Shown: positions 9,050 through 17,390, counted from the stretch's first letter. The stretch: DNA of 64,000 nucleotides from Paenibacillus borealis (GCF_000758665.1 NZ_CP009285.1:4588001-4652000); one strand, 5' to 3'. Made by a program: numbers and translations. The notes: a model not told the origin generated them from the sequence alone.

Positions 9050-9928
9050 CTATCCCGGTTCCTGTACATTGCTCAATACAAGGTACAAGCAAACAACAAC
9101 ACCTAAATTGAACACAGGAAACACTACCAGCTCTACTGTAGATACGCTTACTCCCGCCCTTAGCATCCCAATGATCATGGCCGTGATGGCGGTTAGCATA
9201 GCGGCAGCTTTGACTATAACTACAGAAGCAAGCAGATAACCATAAGACCGCCTGCGAATAAGCAGTACGCCGGTAATTGCTGTAAGCGGAACAACAATGG
9301 CTAAATCGAGTGCCTGAATCACCAATGTGCTGTAATGCTCCAATCCTTCAGGTGCTGTCCCTTGGCGAATAGAATTAGCGATCCTGCCCAGCCATAACAT
9401 CATAACCATAAATGCGATAAACAGCAGGAAAAAGCCGATGCTTCGGGCCGGTAAACTGTGTTTAAAAAACCGTTCTACTCTCTCCCGCTCCAGGGACAGC
9501 AGTGTCAGAATAAATGCAAATAGGCTGGCTGAGAACAATATTACATAAATTAGAAAAAGGTTATTGTACATAGACAGGAAGCTGTAAGAAGCATAAGTAT
9601 ATGTAAAATATCCCAAGGCTCCAGCTAACAGCAGTCGCCCTCTGACCCTCCCTCTGAAGCTCATAACCAGTGAAACGAGCAGCAAAGGAATCCCCAGGAG
9701 TAGCGTAACTCCATCCTGGGCTTTAGCCTGGGCAGCTATGGAAATTGAATCATATTTGTATATTCCCCTGCCGTATAATTCGACCACCTCCCCCCGGATT
9801 GAGGTAAAGGATTCAGACTTTCCATGCTCCCCCGGCCTGTGACCTGACAGCAATCCGTACCCCGACGCTGCTATCGCAAGGATAATAACTAAACCCGTTA
9901 AAATGCCAACTGATCGTCTATATCCCAT
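9050..9928 (-). CDS. Multi-pass membrane protein of unknown function
   Basis: 292 residues with an N-terminal hydrophobic segment (about 8-28), a polar extracytoplasmic stretch with two Glu/Gly-rich patches (about 29-70), then about seven further hydrophobic segments. I do not recognise a family. GGGGGAGAAGG precedes the ATG. It lies between the TetR gene (37-bp gap) and the flavodoxin gene (41-bp gap), so co-transcription is likely. A membrane role linked to whatever the TetR protein senses is the most that can be inferred. Confidence 0.75.
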   Translation of the reverse strand: MGYRRSVGILTGLVIILAIAASGYGLLSGHRPGEHGKSESFTSIRGEVVELYGRGIYKYDSISIAAQAKAQDGVTLLLGIPLLLVSLVMSFRGRVRGRLLLAGALGYFTYTYASYSFLSMYNNLFLIYVILFSASLFAFILTLLSLERERVERFFKHSLPARSIGFFLLFIAFMVMMLWLGRIANSIRQGTAPEGLEHYSTLVIQALDLAIVVPLTAITGVLLIRRRSYGYLLASVVIVKAAAMLTAITAMIIGMLRAGVSVSTVELVVFPVFNLGVVVCLYLVLSNVQEPG

Positions 9929-9965
9929 CGCCTTCTCCCCCCCTTAGCCGAATAATCAAAAAAAC

Positions 9966-10595
9966 TTAGTCCCAGCTCCCTGCAATGAGAAGCATGGCCT
10001 CAACATGCCGGGTAATCAGTGCCTCCTTCTGCTCCTCCGGCAGATTCTTCTCGACATTCAGCCTCATAATCAGTCCAAATGCTGCACTCCAGATTACCTG
10101 GGCAGTAAGTTCAATTTCTTCCTCCTTGCGGGATGCCATCCCTCTGAATTGACGAAGAGTCCTGCAGAGCATGCTGATCGCATTACGCTCCAGTGCAGCC
10201 CCTTTATGCAGTACTGCAGTATGGTTAAGCACAGCCGGCGAATCATTCAGCATCACATTCCGGTATTGTGATCCTTCTGCGGTTGTCATTCGGATAAACT
10301 GTGACAGCGACTGGCTTAAGTTGTCTTCAGCCGATACTTTACTCTGCGGAATGTGAGATCCGCCTGCTAGTCCGCCTATCAGCTCCCGGTATTCCTTCTG
10401 CAGAAGCTGCTCCACTATATCCTCCTTTCCCTGAAAATAGTGATAAATGATCCCGGCAGAATACTCCATCCGTTCAGCGATCTTGCGGATAGACAGCTGC
10501 CTAATCCCCTTCTCGGCCACTAGTTCACCAGCTGTTGTCAGAATCAAATTACGCATCGCTTCCCGTTCCTGCTCTTGTCTTTCTTCTTTGCCCAT
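9966..10595 (-). CDS. TetR/AcrR family transcriptional regulator
   Basis: 209 residues. The N-terminal TetR HTH spans about 15-62 (ELVAEKGIRQLSIRKIAERM, then SAGIIYHYFQGKEDIVEQLL), followed by an all-helical ligand domain. It is probably a repressor of its own operon with the membrane protein and flavodoxin genes. AAAGGAG lies upstream of the ATG. Two direct copies of TTTAACACTGT lie 35 and 53 bp upstream of the start, a likely operator. Confidence 0.88.
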   Translation of the reverse strand: MGKEERQEQEREAMRNLILTTAGELVAEKGIRQLSIRKIAERMEYSAGIIYHYFQGKEDIVEQLLQKEYRELIGGLAGGSHIPQSKVSAEDNLSQSLSQFIRMTTAEGSQYRNVMLNDSPAVLNHTAVLHKGAALERNAISMLCRTLRQFRGMASRKEEEIELTAQVIWSAAFGLIMRLNVEKNLPEEQKEALITRHVEAMLLIAGSWD

Positions 10596-10629
10596 GATTG
10601 TAAGACTCCTTTAACAAGGCGTTATTTAA

Positions 10630-10658
10630 TTTAACACTGTAATGTTTTTTAACACTGT
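10630..10658 (-). promoter_or_regulatory. Candidate TetR operator upstream of the TetR/flavodoxin operon
   Basis: TTTAACACTGT occurs at 10630-10640 and again at 10648-10658, an 18-bp period. On the transcribed strand this reads ACAGTGTTAAA twice, and the second includes the small palindrome AACACTGTT. TTGAAC, a fair -35 box, lies just upstream. The position between promoter and start fits autorepression. Confidence 0.5.
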
Positions 10659-10787
10659 TCAATATAGATTATATGCACCGGGAAACCTTAAATGATGTGA
10701 TTATTTTTACATTTTGAGAAATCGACCATTTGCACGAGCAGAAAAAGCCCGGGACCAATCCCCGGAGGGCATCCCAAGCTTTGCTTT

Positions 10788-10818
10788 AAGTTCACTTTTT
10801 AAGTTCTATTTTAAGTTC
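10788..10818 (+). repeat. Three short tandem AAGTTC units
   Basis: AAGTTC at 10788, 10801 and 10813, each preceded by a T-rich run, giving a 12-13 bp period in the gap between the TetR gene and the AbrB-type gene. No function is evident. Confidence 0.4.
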
Positions 10819-10862
10819 TCTTATCACTTCAATTCCGCTTTAGCTGATCAAACTTAAGATTT

Positions 10863-10890
10863 AGTTAACATAATCATTATTATGTTAACT
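10863..10890. repeat. AT-rich palindrome, copy 3 of 3 (perfect)
   Basis: Arms AGTTAACATAA (10863-10873) and TTATGTTAACT (10880-10890) with a 6-nt centre. The right arm contains the stop codon (10885-10887) of the AbrB-type membrane protein gene, so the palindrome spans the gene's 3' end. Confidence 0.82.
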
Positions 10891-11991
10891 AATCGTTGCC
10901 GTCTTGCTTTTTTTCCCCCGGAAAATCAGTTTGAACAGTGGCGGAACCGCAAAAAAGATGAAAAATGTCCGGAACAACTGATACCCGGCCACCGTAGGCA
11001 AATCCGCCCCTACCTCATGCGCGATCAGACTCATCTGATCCATCCCTCCGGGAGCAAGACTGAGAAGCGCGGTTGCTGATGATACCGAATCCAGATAAGC
11101 GAACAGCAGACTGAGACCATACGCTCCGGCAATCAGCACTGCCCCGCTGCCTACAGCCAGCGACAGTGTCAGCAGTTTATTGTTCAGCTTACGCGGATCG
11201 AGCAGCAATCCGACATATACGCCAATCATCAGCTGCGCGGCATTGATCAGAATATCCGGAAGCGCGGGACCCTGAAGACCGCTAATCTGCAGAATAGCCG
11301 TAATGATTGCCGGACCAAGGAGATAGGCGGTGGGGAAGTTAATCTTTTGGCCTACAATTCCGCTTACCGTACAAGCAACACCAAAATAAAGGATATTCGG
11401 GAATAGCCCTCCCCATCCCGCAGCAGATTCAACCATAAGAGGTGTATTCTCTCCCCCGCCAGCGTGGCTGGGAAACAGCGGGCTGTAGATCAGCAGCGGC
11501 ACACAGATAATAATCATCATCAGCCGGACCACCTGAATTACCGTGACAACCGTAAGATTGATATCCTCTGACTCTTCGGCCAGCACCAGCATCTGGGTTA
11601 ACCCGCCGGGGATACTTCCAAGCAGGATAGTCTTGTAGTTGGTTCCCGATATCTTAGATACAATTACTGCAATACCGGCGCAGAACAACAGCAGAAGTGT
11701 GGTCATCAGCAGCATGGAGGGCAGCTGGAAAGCGATTTGATTCAGTGCAGAACCGGTCAGGGAGAGACCAATGGTATAGCCGACGATAATCATCCCGGTA
11801 TTCCGTATTTGTCCGGGCCAGGTATACACTTGCTTCCGCAGATTGGAGCCGATCAGAACAGCGATCATCGGGCCAAGCAGCCAGGGCAGCGGCAGATGCA
11901 GCAGCACAAAGATCCCCCCGCCAGCCAAAGCGGTAATCAGGGTAATCAGAACATATAGCGGTTTACGCGGAGTCATAGATAGGGTTGACAT
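10885..11991 (-). CDS. AbrB-family membrane protein (putative ammonia monooxygenase type)
   Basis: About 368 residues of repeated hydrophobic segments forming two similar halves. GGIFVLLHLPLPWLLGPM in the first half is echoed by a PTAYLLGPAIITA segment in the second. This duplication is typical of the E. coli AbrB membrane family, which is often misnamed as a transcriptional regulator or ammonia monooxygenase. Function is not established. The upstream ATG at 12015 abuts the previous stop with no ribosome site. The ATG at 11991 follows AGAGGA by 6 nt and is preferred. It forms an operon with the metallo-hydrolase and is probably under Rrf2 control. Confidence 0.8.
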   Translation of the reverse strand: MSTLSMTPRKPLYVLITLITALAGGGIFVLLHLPLPWLLGPMIAVLIGSNLRKQVYTWPGQIRNTGMIIVGYTIGLSLTGSALNQIAFQLPSMLLMTTLLLLFCAGIAVIVSKISGTNYKTILLGSIPGGLTQMLVLAEESEDINLTVVTVIQVVRLMMIIICVPLLIYSPLFPSHAGGGENTPLMVESAAGWGGLFPNILYFGVACTVSGIVGQKINFPTAYLLGPAIITAILQISGLQGPALPDILINAAQLMIGVYVGLLLDPRKLNNKLLTLSLAVGSGAVLIAGAYGLSLLFAYLDSVSSATALLSLAPGGMDQMSLIAHEVGADLPTVAGYQLFRTFFIFFAVPPLFKLIFRGKKSKTATIS

Positions 11992-12015
11992 CAATAATCC
12001 TCTTTTCCAGCCCAT

Positions 12016-12669
12016 TCAGCTTGGTTCATATTGAAGAGTATATACGCCACGTTGTCCGTCAAGAGTCTCACTGGTAATGACCAGCTCTTCTACTACGTTA
12101 ACAGGCCGCCCTGCAGCCTGCAAGAACTTATCCGCTTTGGCAAAATAAAACCGGCCAAGCAGTCCCAACGCTTTGGTGCTGTAATGCATAGGAATGGCAA
12201 CTGCCGGCTGCAGCTGCTTCATCACTTCCGCGGCTCCAGCACCGTCCAGAGTCATTCTTCCGCCGACAGGAATCATCAGCACATCAATTTCACCAATCTG
12301 CCCCACTTGTTCCGCCGTCAGAATATGGCCGAGGTCACCGGCATGACAAATACGGAGTCCATCAATTGTGAAAATAAAGACCGTATTGCTGCCTTTTTTT
12401 GCCCCTTCGACATTATCATGATAAGTGGACACACCATGAATCTCTACACCTTTTACACTGAAATGCCCTGGTTTATTAATTAGTTCGTAGTCTCCTTCAG
12501 CGATATGAATCTGATTGTGATCCTTATGGTCATGGGTGACAGCCAGTATATCCGCCCGAACCCGGGGCATCCGGTAGCCAAGAAATTTCCCGTACGGATC
12601 AATCAGAATCACCGTCCCCTGCTCAGAGGTGAGCTGGAATGCGGCGTGTCCGAACCAATGAATTCTCAT
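12016..12669 (-). CDS. Metal-dependent hydrolase, metallo-beta-lactamase fold (UPF0173-like)
   Basis: 217 residues starting MRIHWFGHAAFQL, the typical opening of UPF0173/YtkL hydrolases. TVILIDPYGKFLG and AVTHDHKDHNQIH (about 44-56) give the HxHxDH-type metal cluster. CHAGDLGH (about 109-116) and AIPMHYSTKA supply later metal ligands. It is cytoplasmic, and the substrate is unknown. GGAGGAG stands 7 nt before the ATG. It heads a two-gene operon, and its promoter carries the same inverted repeat as the rrf2 promoter. Confidence 0.88.
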   Translation of the reverse strand: MRIHWFGHAAFQLTSEQGTVILIDPYGKFLGYRMPRVRADILAVTHDHKDHNQIHIAEGDYELINKPGHFSVKGVEIHGVSTYHDNVEGAKKGSNTVFIFTIDGLRICHAGDLGHILTAEQVGQIGEIDVLMIPVGGRMTLDGAGAAEVMKQLQPAVAIPMHYSTKALGLLGRFYFAKADKFLQAAGRPVNVVEELVITSETLDGQRGVYTLQYEPS

Positions 12670-12699
12670 ATGATCTCCTCCAAAATAGACTATTGTTAA

Positions 12700-12728
12700 T
12701 TAAATGTGCAAAATACAGCACATTTTAA
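12700..12728 (-). promoter_or_regulatory. Candidate Rrf2 operator upstream of hydrolase/AbrB-type operon
   Basis: Left arm TTAAATGTGC (12700-12709), 8-nt centre, right arm GCACATTTTAA (12718-12728). The TGTGC-N8-GCACA core is shared with the site over the Rrf2 gene's own promoter (13205-13231). Confidence 0.72.
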
Positions 12729-12776
12729 ATTAAAAAAAAGCAACTATTTGAACAAACGGCTGCCGTAACTCTGCCT

Positions 12777-13178
12777 TTACTCTACCAAATCAGCAACCGT
12801 ATAGGATTTCAGTACATGCTCCACCTGAAAACGGATATCCGTCATGATCTGATCGAAGGACTGGCGGACCTTCTGTCCAAACAAATGATTGCCGGTAGTA
12901 TCCAGCATGCCGTCCAGCATAGGTACATCATCATGCAGAGACAGGTATACCTCTGCCAAGGTAATATCTCCGGGTTGTTTAGCCAGTGTATAGCCCCCCC
13001 CACGGCCTTGACGCACTTCAATATAACCGGCTTCTGTAAGCCGGGACAGGATTTTGCGCAGCGCAGTCGGCTCGCAGCCGATCTGTTCAGCAATCTCCAT
13101 ACTTGAGTATTGCTCCGGAGATGCAGCGAGCACGACTAACGCCTGCAGTCCATAACCAAATCGTTTAAGCTCTGCCAT
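12777..13178 (-). CDS. Rrf2 family transcriptional regulator
   Basis: 133 residues with an Rrf2 winged HTH: SSMEIAEQIGCEPTALRKIL (about 25-44) and the wing VRQGRGGGYTLAK (about 55-67). Only one Cys is present (in the recognition region), so it lacks the three-Cys [2Fe-2S] site of IscR/NsrR; a thiol-based or metabolite signal is more likely. The start chosen is the ATG at 13178 with AAAAGGAG upstream. A GTG at 13202 would overlap the operator and has no ribosome site. Its promoter and that of the adjacent hydrolase operon share an inverted repeat, suggesting autoregulation plus control of the neighbours. Confidence 0.88.
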   Translation of the reverse strand: MAELKRFGYGLQALVVLAASPEQYSSMEIAEQIGCEPTALRKILSRLTEAGYIEVRQGRGGGYTLAKQPGDITLAEVYLSLHDDVPMLDGMLDTTGNHLFGQKVRQSFDQIMTDIRFQVEHVLKSYTVADLVE

Positions 13179-13204
13179 GGGAAGTAGTAACTCCTTTTGC
13201 ACTA

Positions 13205-13244
13205 TTAATGTGCAAATTATAGCACACTTAATTTAAGAGTTCAA
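13205..13244 (-). promoter_or_regulatory. rrf2 promoter with overlapping operator
   Basis: On the complement: -35 TTGAAC (13239-13244), 17-nt spacer, -10 TATAAT (13216-13221), preceded by TGC as an extended -10. The inverted repeat TTAATGTGC (13205-13213), 8 nt, GCACACTTAA (13222-13231) sits exactly over the -10 box, so bound repressor would block polymerase. Confidence 0.75.
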
Positions 13245-13258
13245 TCTGCTTCACCAGG

Positions 13259-14290
13259 CTAATCAATATTAGCAATCTTCCATTCGCCCTGCTTGTTCTT
13301 GAGCAGAGAGATCTCATTGCCTCCATCTATAATGTAGCCTTCGGAGGTCATACGGGTATAGCTGACGGCGAAGGCAGCCCGTTTGGCTCCCTGTATAGGA
13401 ATACCAAGGACTGTCAACTCGTAGAAATGATAAACATTTTTATTATCCAGGAAAAACTGCAGAGCTTCATTCAGCTGCGGTGAATGCATAGTAGCAGCGA
13501 ATTTCTCCTTGTCCCCTGCCGCCCAGGCTTCAAGACAGTCCATCGTTTCCTGCAGCGCTTGCTTTTTCCCGGGATCACTTCCTACATCCGGCGCTGTTAA
13601 GAACACACCTGGAGTGATGGGTGGTTGCTTCTCCATATATTCCACATCTCTAAGCATATCAATGAACACGGGAAGCAGCGCTGCACGTTGTTCAGCCTGT
13701 ATGTGGAGTTCTGCTCTGTAAGCATGCTCCTTGGCCGTGAATTCGAATACTTCGGCCGTCTGGCCACCTATTACTTTACTTCCGAGGTATTCCTTATATT
13801 TCAGCAGTTGCCGGTCATTGCCTGGCTCAAATTCTCCATCACCAGCTGCCGCATCAGCTGCATCAAGTTTCATCAAAGTAATATAATTCTGTTTATCCGG
13901 AGTGCCCCAGGCGGTCCTTCCGTCCTGTTCAAACCGCACCATCGTTTCGGGCATGAACAGCCCCAAAGGCAAAGTCTGATCAGCCGAGAATGAAGCTTGG
14001 ACAACCTCTCCCTTAATCTCATATCCTCTGCCGCTTTCGGTATAATCCGGTACTGCCGGAATTAGTACCACTGACTTAACCGCAGGCGGTTCAGTCTGGA
14101 TTACTTCTGGCGTCGCAGGGGCTGGAGAAGGAGTAACAGATACTATAGCTCTTGCCGCAGTGGTTGCGGACGGCTGCGCCATCCCCCCGGCATCTGGCGA
14201 ATTAATCTCAGACCCGTTGCCGCAGCCTGTGCTGAGTGCTAATAGCATGGTAATGCAACCCGCTCCAAGTACACTATTACGTATGGACAT
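13259..14290 (-). CDS. Putative lipoprotein of unknown function
   Basis: 343 residues with an N-terminal signal and lipobox ending ALSTGC (Cys about 23), then a low-complexity Pro/Ala/Thr linker (about 30-70) and a folded domain. The domain ends with a segment typical of secreted NTF2-like modules (YIIDGGNEISLLKNKQGEW). It is predicted to be lipid-anchored to the outer face of the membrane. GAGGTGAT precedes the ATG. It lies upstream of, and in the same direction as, the Rrf2 gene but is separated by the rrf2 promoter. No named family is recognised. Confidence 0.75.
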   Translation of the reverse strand: MSIRNSVLGAGCITMLLALSTGCGNGSEINSPDAGGMAQPSATTAARAIVSVTPSPAPATPEVIQTEPPAVKSVVLIPAVPDYTESGRGYEIKGEVVQASFSADQTLPLGLFMPETMVRFEQDGRTAWGTPDKQNYITLMKLDAADAAAGDGEFEPGNDRQLLKYKEYLGSKVIGGQTAEVFEFTAKEHAYRAELHIQAEQRAALLPVFIDMLRDVEYMEKQPPITPGVFLTAPDVGSDPGKKQALQETMDCLEAWAAGDKEKFAATMHSPQLNEALQFFLDNKNVYHFYELTVLGIPIQGAKRAAFAVSYTRMTSEGYIIDGGNEISLLKNKQGEWKIANID

Positions 14291-14399
14291 TTGTGATCAC
14301 CTCATTTACCAGACGCTGGAAACGCCCTAAAGTTGCGCGGCATTTTGGTAAGTGTATGTGATGAACCGGTGGGGTCATTCATGTTCCGGCATCCTGCAT

Positions 14400-14909
14400 T
14401 TATTTTTTAATCCGATTAGTATTTAATGTGCTGAAGTATTGACTGGGGTTGCCTTGCCGGGAGTTGAAGCGCTCCTGGAACTCGCCGCCGGTATACGAAC
14501 CGATCACCCGGTGCCAGAAGTTACGCGCAGGCGTATTCGCACGGATCTGCGAGACCTTCCAGTCGCCGGGGAACATATCGAACAGCCGGTGTGCAGCCCA
14601 GGTTCCTACGCCGCTGCGGCGGTATTTCTGCATCACAAAAAACTCCGTCATATAGAACTGTCCCTCCGGATCACGCAGGAGCCGGTCTACAAGGGCGAAG
14701 CCGGCAATATTGCCGTCCACCGTGAATAAGTAGGCAAACTTGTTGATGCCGCTGTTCCAATAGGCCTCCAGCCCGGGATAAGACGGAAACAATCCCTCAC
14801 GGTCCACCTGCAGCTCCAGGTACCGCGTAAAATCATACAAATAGAACTGCATTAATCTGCTTATAATCTGCTTCTGCTCTTTAGGAACCAGCTCGATTCC
14901 AAGTTCCAT
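14400..14909 (-). CDS. GNAT family N-acetyltransferase
   Basis: 169 residues with a GNAT core. The acetyl-CoA loop is QKYRRSGVGTWAAHRLF (about 95-111), preceded by the beta-4 strand MTEFFVM. AGAGGTGA lies 5 nt before the ATG at 14909. A GTG nine bases upstream lies inside that ribosome site and is rejected. The acceptor substrate is unknown. It is divergent from xerS. Confidence 0.85.
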   Translation of the reverse strand: MELGIELVPKEQKQIISRLMQFYLYDFTRYLELQVDREGLFPSYPGLEAYWNSGINKFAYLFTVDGNIAGFALVDRLLRDPEGQFYMTEFFVMQKYRRSGVGTWAAHRLFDMFPGDWKVSQIRANTPARNFWHRVIGSYTGGEFQERFNSRQGNPSQYFSTLNTNRIKK

Positions 14910-15070
14910 CAGGTTCACCTCTGCCGTTTACGTTTACTTCACATCATATAACTTTGTCACATCAGGAGCAAGGGCACTGCTTTTCCCGGGTGCAGATTCA
15001 AGCCATAAAATGCTAAAACATGTTAAGATAGAATGACAGCCCTATCGGCTTCCGGCAAACTATAAAGAAG

Positions 15071-16174
15071 GTGATTCCTATCAGTATTCAAAAAACCACC
15101 GACCGGAAAAATCTCGACCAGCGTCTGCCGCAGATGCCCTGGTTCGTGCAGCAGTTCATTGATTATAAGCGTCCGGATCTGTCCCCCTCCACGCTGCTGG
15201 AGTATATCCGTGACTATGAATCCTTTTTCGGATGGCTGCGGGGTGAAGGTCTGTCCGTGGCTGCCAGTAATGCTGAGATTACGCTGCTCGATCTGGAGAC
15301 CCTGCACATGGACAGTATTGTCGGCTACCGCCTGCATCTGACTACCCGGGCTGAGAGTGCCAACACACGTGTTACCGTGTCCCGCAAGCTGTCCGCGCTG
15401 CGCTCCCTTTTCCACTACTTAAGCCAGATCGCGGAGGATGAGAACTTTTACCCGCTGCTTAAGCGTAATATTATGGCCAAGGTGGAGATCAAACGGATTC
15501 ACAAACCGAAGGATACGGCCGCCAAACTAAAGGGTAAAATTCTGGAGGATGAGGAACTGCTGGAATTCGTAGGCTATATCTACGAAGGATATGGCAAGGA
15601 TGTAGAAGCCAACAAGCAGGCTTATTATTCTTTTCAGCTGAACCGTGAGCGGGATGCCTGTATCGCCAGTCTGATTCTGAACTCCGGCCTGCGCGTATCC
15701 GAGGTGGTCAATCTCAATGTGGATGATCTGGATGTGAACAACAAGCTGCTCTATGTCTTCCGCAAGGGTCATAATGACGAAACCTTCAAGACTCCGGTCT
15801 ATTTCCGCGAACAGGCCAAGGATGATCTCAGCTTATACCTTAGCCTCCGCCAGTCCAGATACAAGACTCCCAAACGGGAAAAAGCACTCTTCATCACCCT
15901 GCCTAATGGCAGCACCGAGGGCAAACGGATGACCAAGCGGGCGATTCAAGAGATGATTATCAAATATGCCAAGCGGTTTGGCAAACCTTATTTGACTGTT
16001 CACAAGCTGCGGCACTCCTTCGCGACCGACTATTATCTGCAAAATGATATCTACCGGACGAAGGAACAGCTCGGACATGCTTCAACTGAAACCACCGAAA
16101 TCTATGCCCATCTCACGGACAAAACGATGTCAGAAGCTATTGAGCGCCGTCTGGAAAGTGAACCCTCAACGTGA
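15071..16174 (+). CDS. xerS: Tyrosine recombinase XerS
   Basis: About 360 residues. The N-terminal SAM-like core-binding domain (about 20-150) is followed by a catalytic domain with the tyrosine recombinase residues: Arg in LNSGLRVSEVV (about 205), HKLRHSFAT (about 312-320), LGHASTETTEIYAH with the His and the nucleophile Tyr (about 336-349). Single-protein Xer recombinases of this type resolve chromosome dimers in several Firmicutes. The start is odd: the only in-frame canonical start is the GTG at 15071, which is itself part of the ribosome site AAGAAGGTGATT. Translation may begin at an ATC (15080) or ATT (15086) codon instead. An in-frame stop at 15029 excludes an upstream start. Confidence 0.9.
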   Translation: MIPISIQKTTDRKNLDQRLPQMPWFVQQFIDYKRPDLSPSTLLEYIRDYESFFGWLRGEGLSVAASNAEITLLDLETLHMDSIVGYRLHLTTRAESANTRVTVSRKLSALRSLFHYLSQIAEDENFYPLLKRNIMAKVEIKRIHKPKDTAAKLKGKILEDEELLEFVGYIYEGYGKDVEANKQAYYSFQLNRERDACIASLILNSGLRVSEVVNLNVDDLDVNNKLLYVFRKGHNDETFKTPVYFREQAKDDLSLYLSLRQSRYKTPKREKALFITLPNGSTEGKRMTKRAIQEMIIKYAKRFGKPYLTVHKLRHSFATDYYLQNDIYRTKEQLGHASTETTEIYAHLTDKTMSEAIERRLESEPST

Positions 16175-16235
16175 TCTGACATATTCGCCAAGGCTCTGAG
16201 CTGAGGCTCATTATTTATGTGGAGGTATTATTCCT

Positions 16236-17114
16236 TTGATTGACAATAATCTAAATTGGACTGAAACTCGGGACAGCAGGCTGCTTGAGCTGCATTCCGA
16301 CTGCCTGAACTGCTTCGGCCTCTGCTGCGCGGCGTTACCTTTTGCCGCTTCCTCCGACTTCGCTATAGATAAGAATGCCGGACAGCCCTGCCCCAATCTG
16401 CGGGAGGACTTCCGCTGCGGAATTCACACGGTACTGCGGGAGAAAGGCTTCCGGGGCTGCACAGTGTATGACTGCTTCGGAGCAGGGCAGAAGGTCTCCA
16501 ATCTCACGTATGGCGGACGCGACTGGCGGCAGGCCCCTGATACCGCCAGGCAGATGTTCGAGGTCTTACTGGTGATGCGCCAGCTTCATGAGCTGCTATG
16601 GTATCTACGCGAAGCTCTAGCGTTCTCCGGTGCTGAAATTCTGCATGATTCGCTCATGCTGATGATGGAGCAGACCCTGAATATAACCACACTAAGCCCC
16701 ACAGAACTGCTGAAGCTCGATGTGCACGTTCATCGTGCTGAAGTCAACGAACTGCTGCTGCGCGCCAGCGAATTGGCACGTAATGCCGCGCGGGCGCAGC
16801 TGACGCCTGCTCCCAAGCGGCAGAAGAACTACGGCCGCGGGGCTGATCTGATCGGCGCCAAGCTGCGCGGGGCCGATCTCCGCTGCGTCAGCTTGCGCGG
16901 CGCATATCTGATCGCCGCTGACCTCAGCGCTGCGGATCTGCGGCATGCCGACCTGATCGGCGCTGACCTCCGCGACACGAATCTGAGCGGCGCCGATCTG
17001 CGGGGCTGCCTCTTCCTTACCCAAGCGCAGCTGCAAGCCGCGAAGGGAAGTCCGGCTACCAAGCTGCCGGGATCGCTTACGCATCCTGAGCACTGGTCTG
17101 CGGGCTTGAGCTGA
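16236..17114 (+). CDS. YkgJ-like cysteine-cluster protein fused to pentapeptide repeats
   Basis: 292 residues. The N-terminal part (about 20-90) is Cys-rich, with CLNCFGLCC followed by single Cys residues in NAGQPCPNL, FRCGIH, FRGCTVYDC. This C-x2-C-x3-CC signature resembles YkgJ/UPF0153 zinc- or iron-binding domains. A helical linker follows. About 205-265 is a pentapeptide-repeat run (ADLIGAKLRGADLRCVSLRG and onward) that should form a short right-handed quadrilateral helix. The TTG start has GGAGG 10 nt upstream. The two domains in one chain suggest a metal-linked binding or scaffold function. It follows xerS with a 61-bp gap. Confidence 0.82.
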   Translation: MIDNNLNWTETRDSRLLELHSDCLNCFGLCCAALPFAASSDFAIDKNAGQPCPNLREDFRCGIHTVLREKGFRGCTVYDCFGAGQKVSNLTYGGRDWRQAPDTARQMFEVLLVMRQLHELLWYLREALAFSGAEILHDSLMLMMEQTLNITTLSPTELLKLDVHVHRAEVNELLLRASELARNAARAQLTPAPKRQKNYGRGADLIGAKLRGADLRCVSLRGAYLIAADLSAADLRHADLIGADLRDTNLSGADLRGCLFLTQAQLQAAKGSPATKLPGSLTHPEHWSAGLS

Positions 17115-17354
17115 ATTCTAACCAGACTGCTCTGCTGCTGATTAATATGCAACAGGCGGCTAATTAGCTGTAGTACTTGTGCTTCTGATTGAGGCTATCT
17201 GCTCCTACATTTGCGGATTCAAGCGGACTATACATCTAATTCTCCCATTTCCAGCCGCATGCGGATGATCAGGGGTATTCATACGCCTGATTCGAGCTCT
17301 ACGCAACAAAGCCGCGGATGTGTGCGCACTTCTCCTTCTGGTCTCAGATTGCTA

Positions 17355-17390
17355 AGAAACCCGGGACGTATTCGACCCGAGTTTCTTTTT
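17355..17390 (+). terminator. Rho-independent terminator-like hairpin
   Basis: AGAAACCCGGG (17355-17365) and CCCGAGTTTCT (17376-17386), one mismatch, followed by TTTT. It lies 240 bp beyond the pentapeptide gene, so it may end that transcript or a small RNA. Confidence 0.6.
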
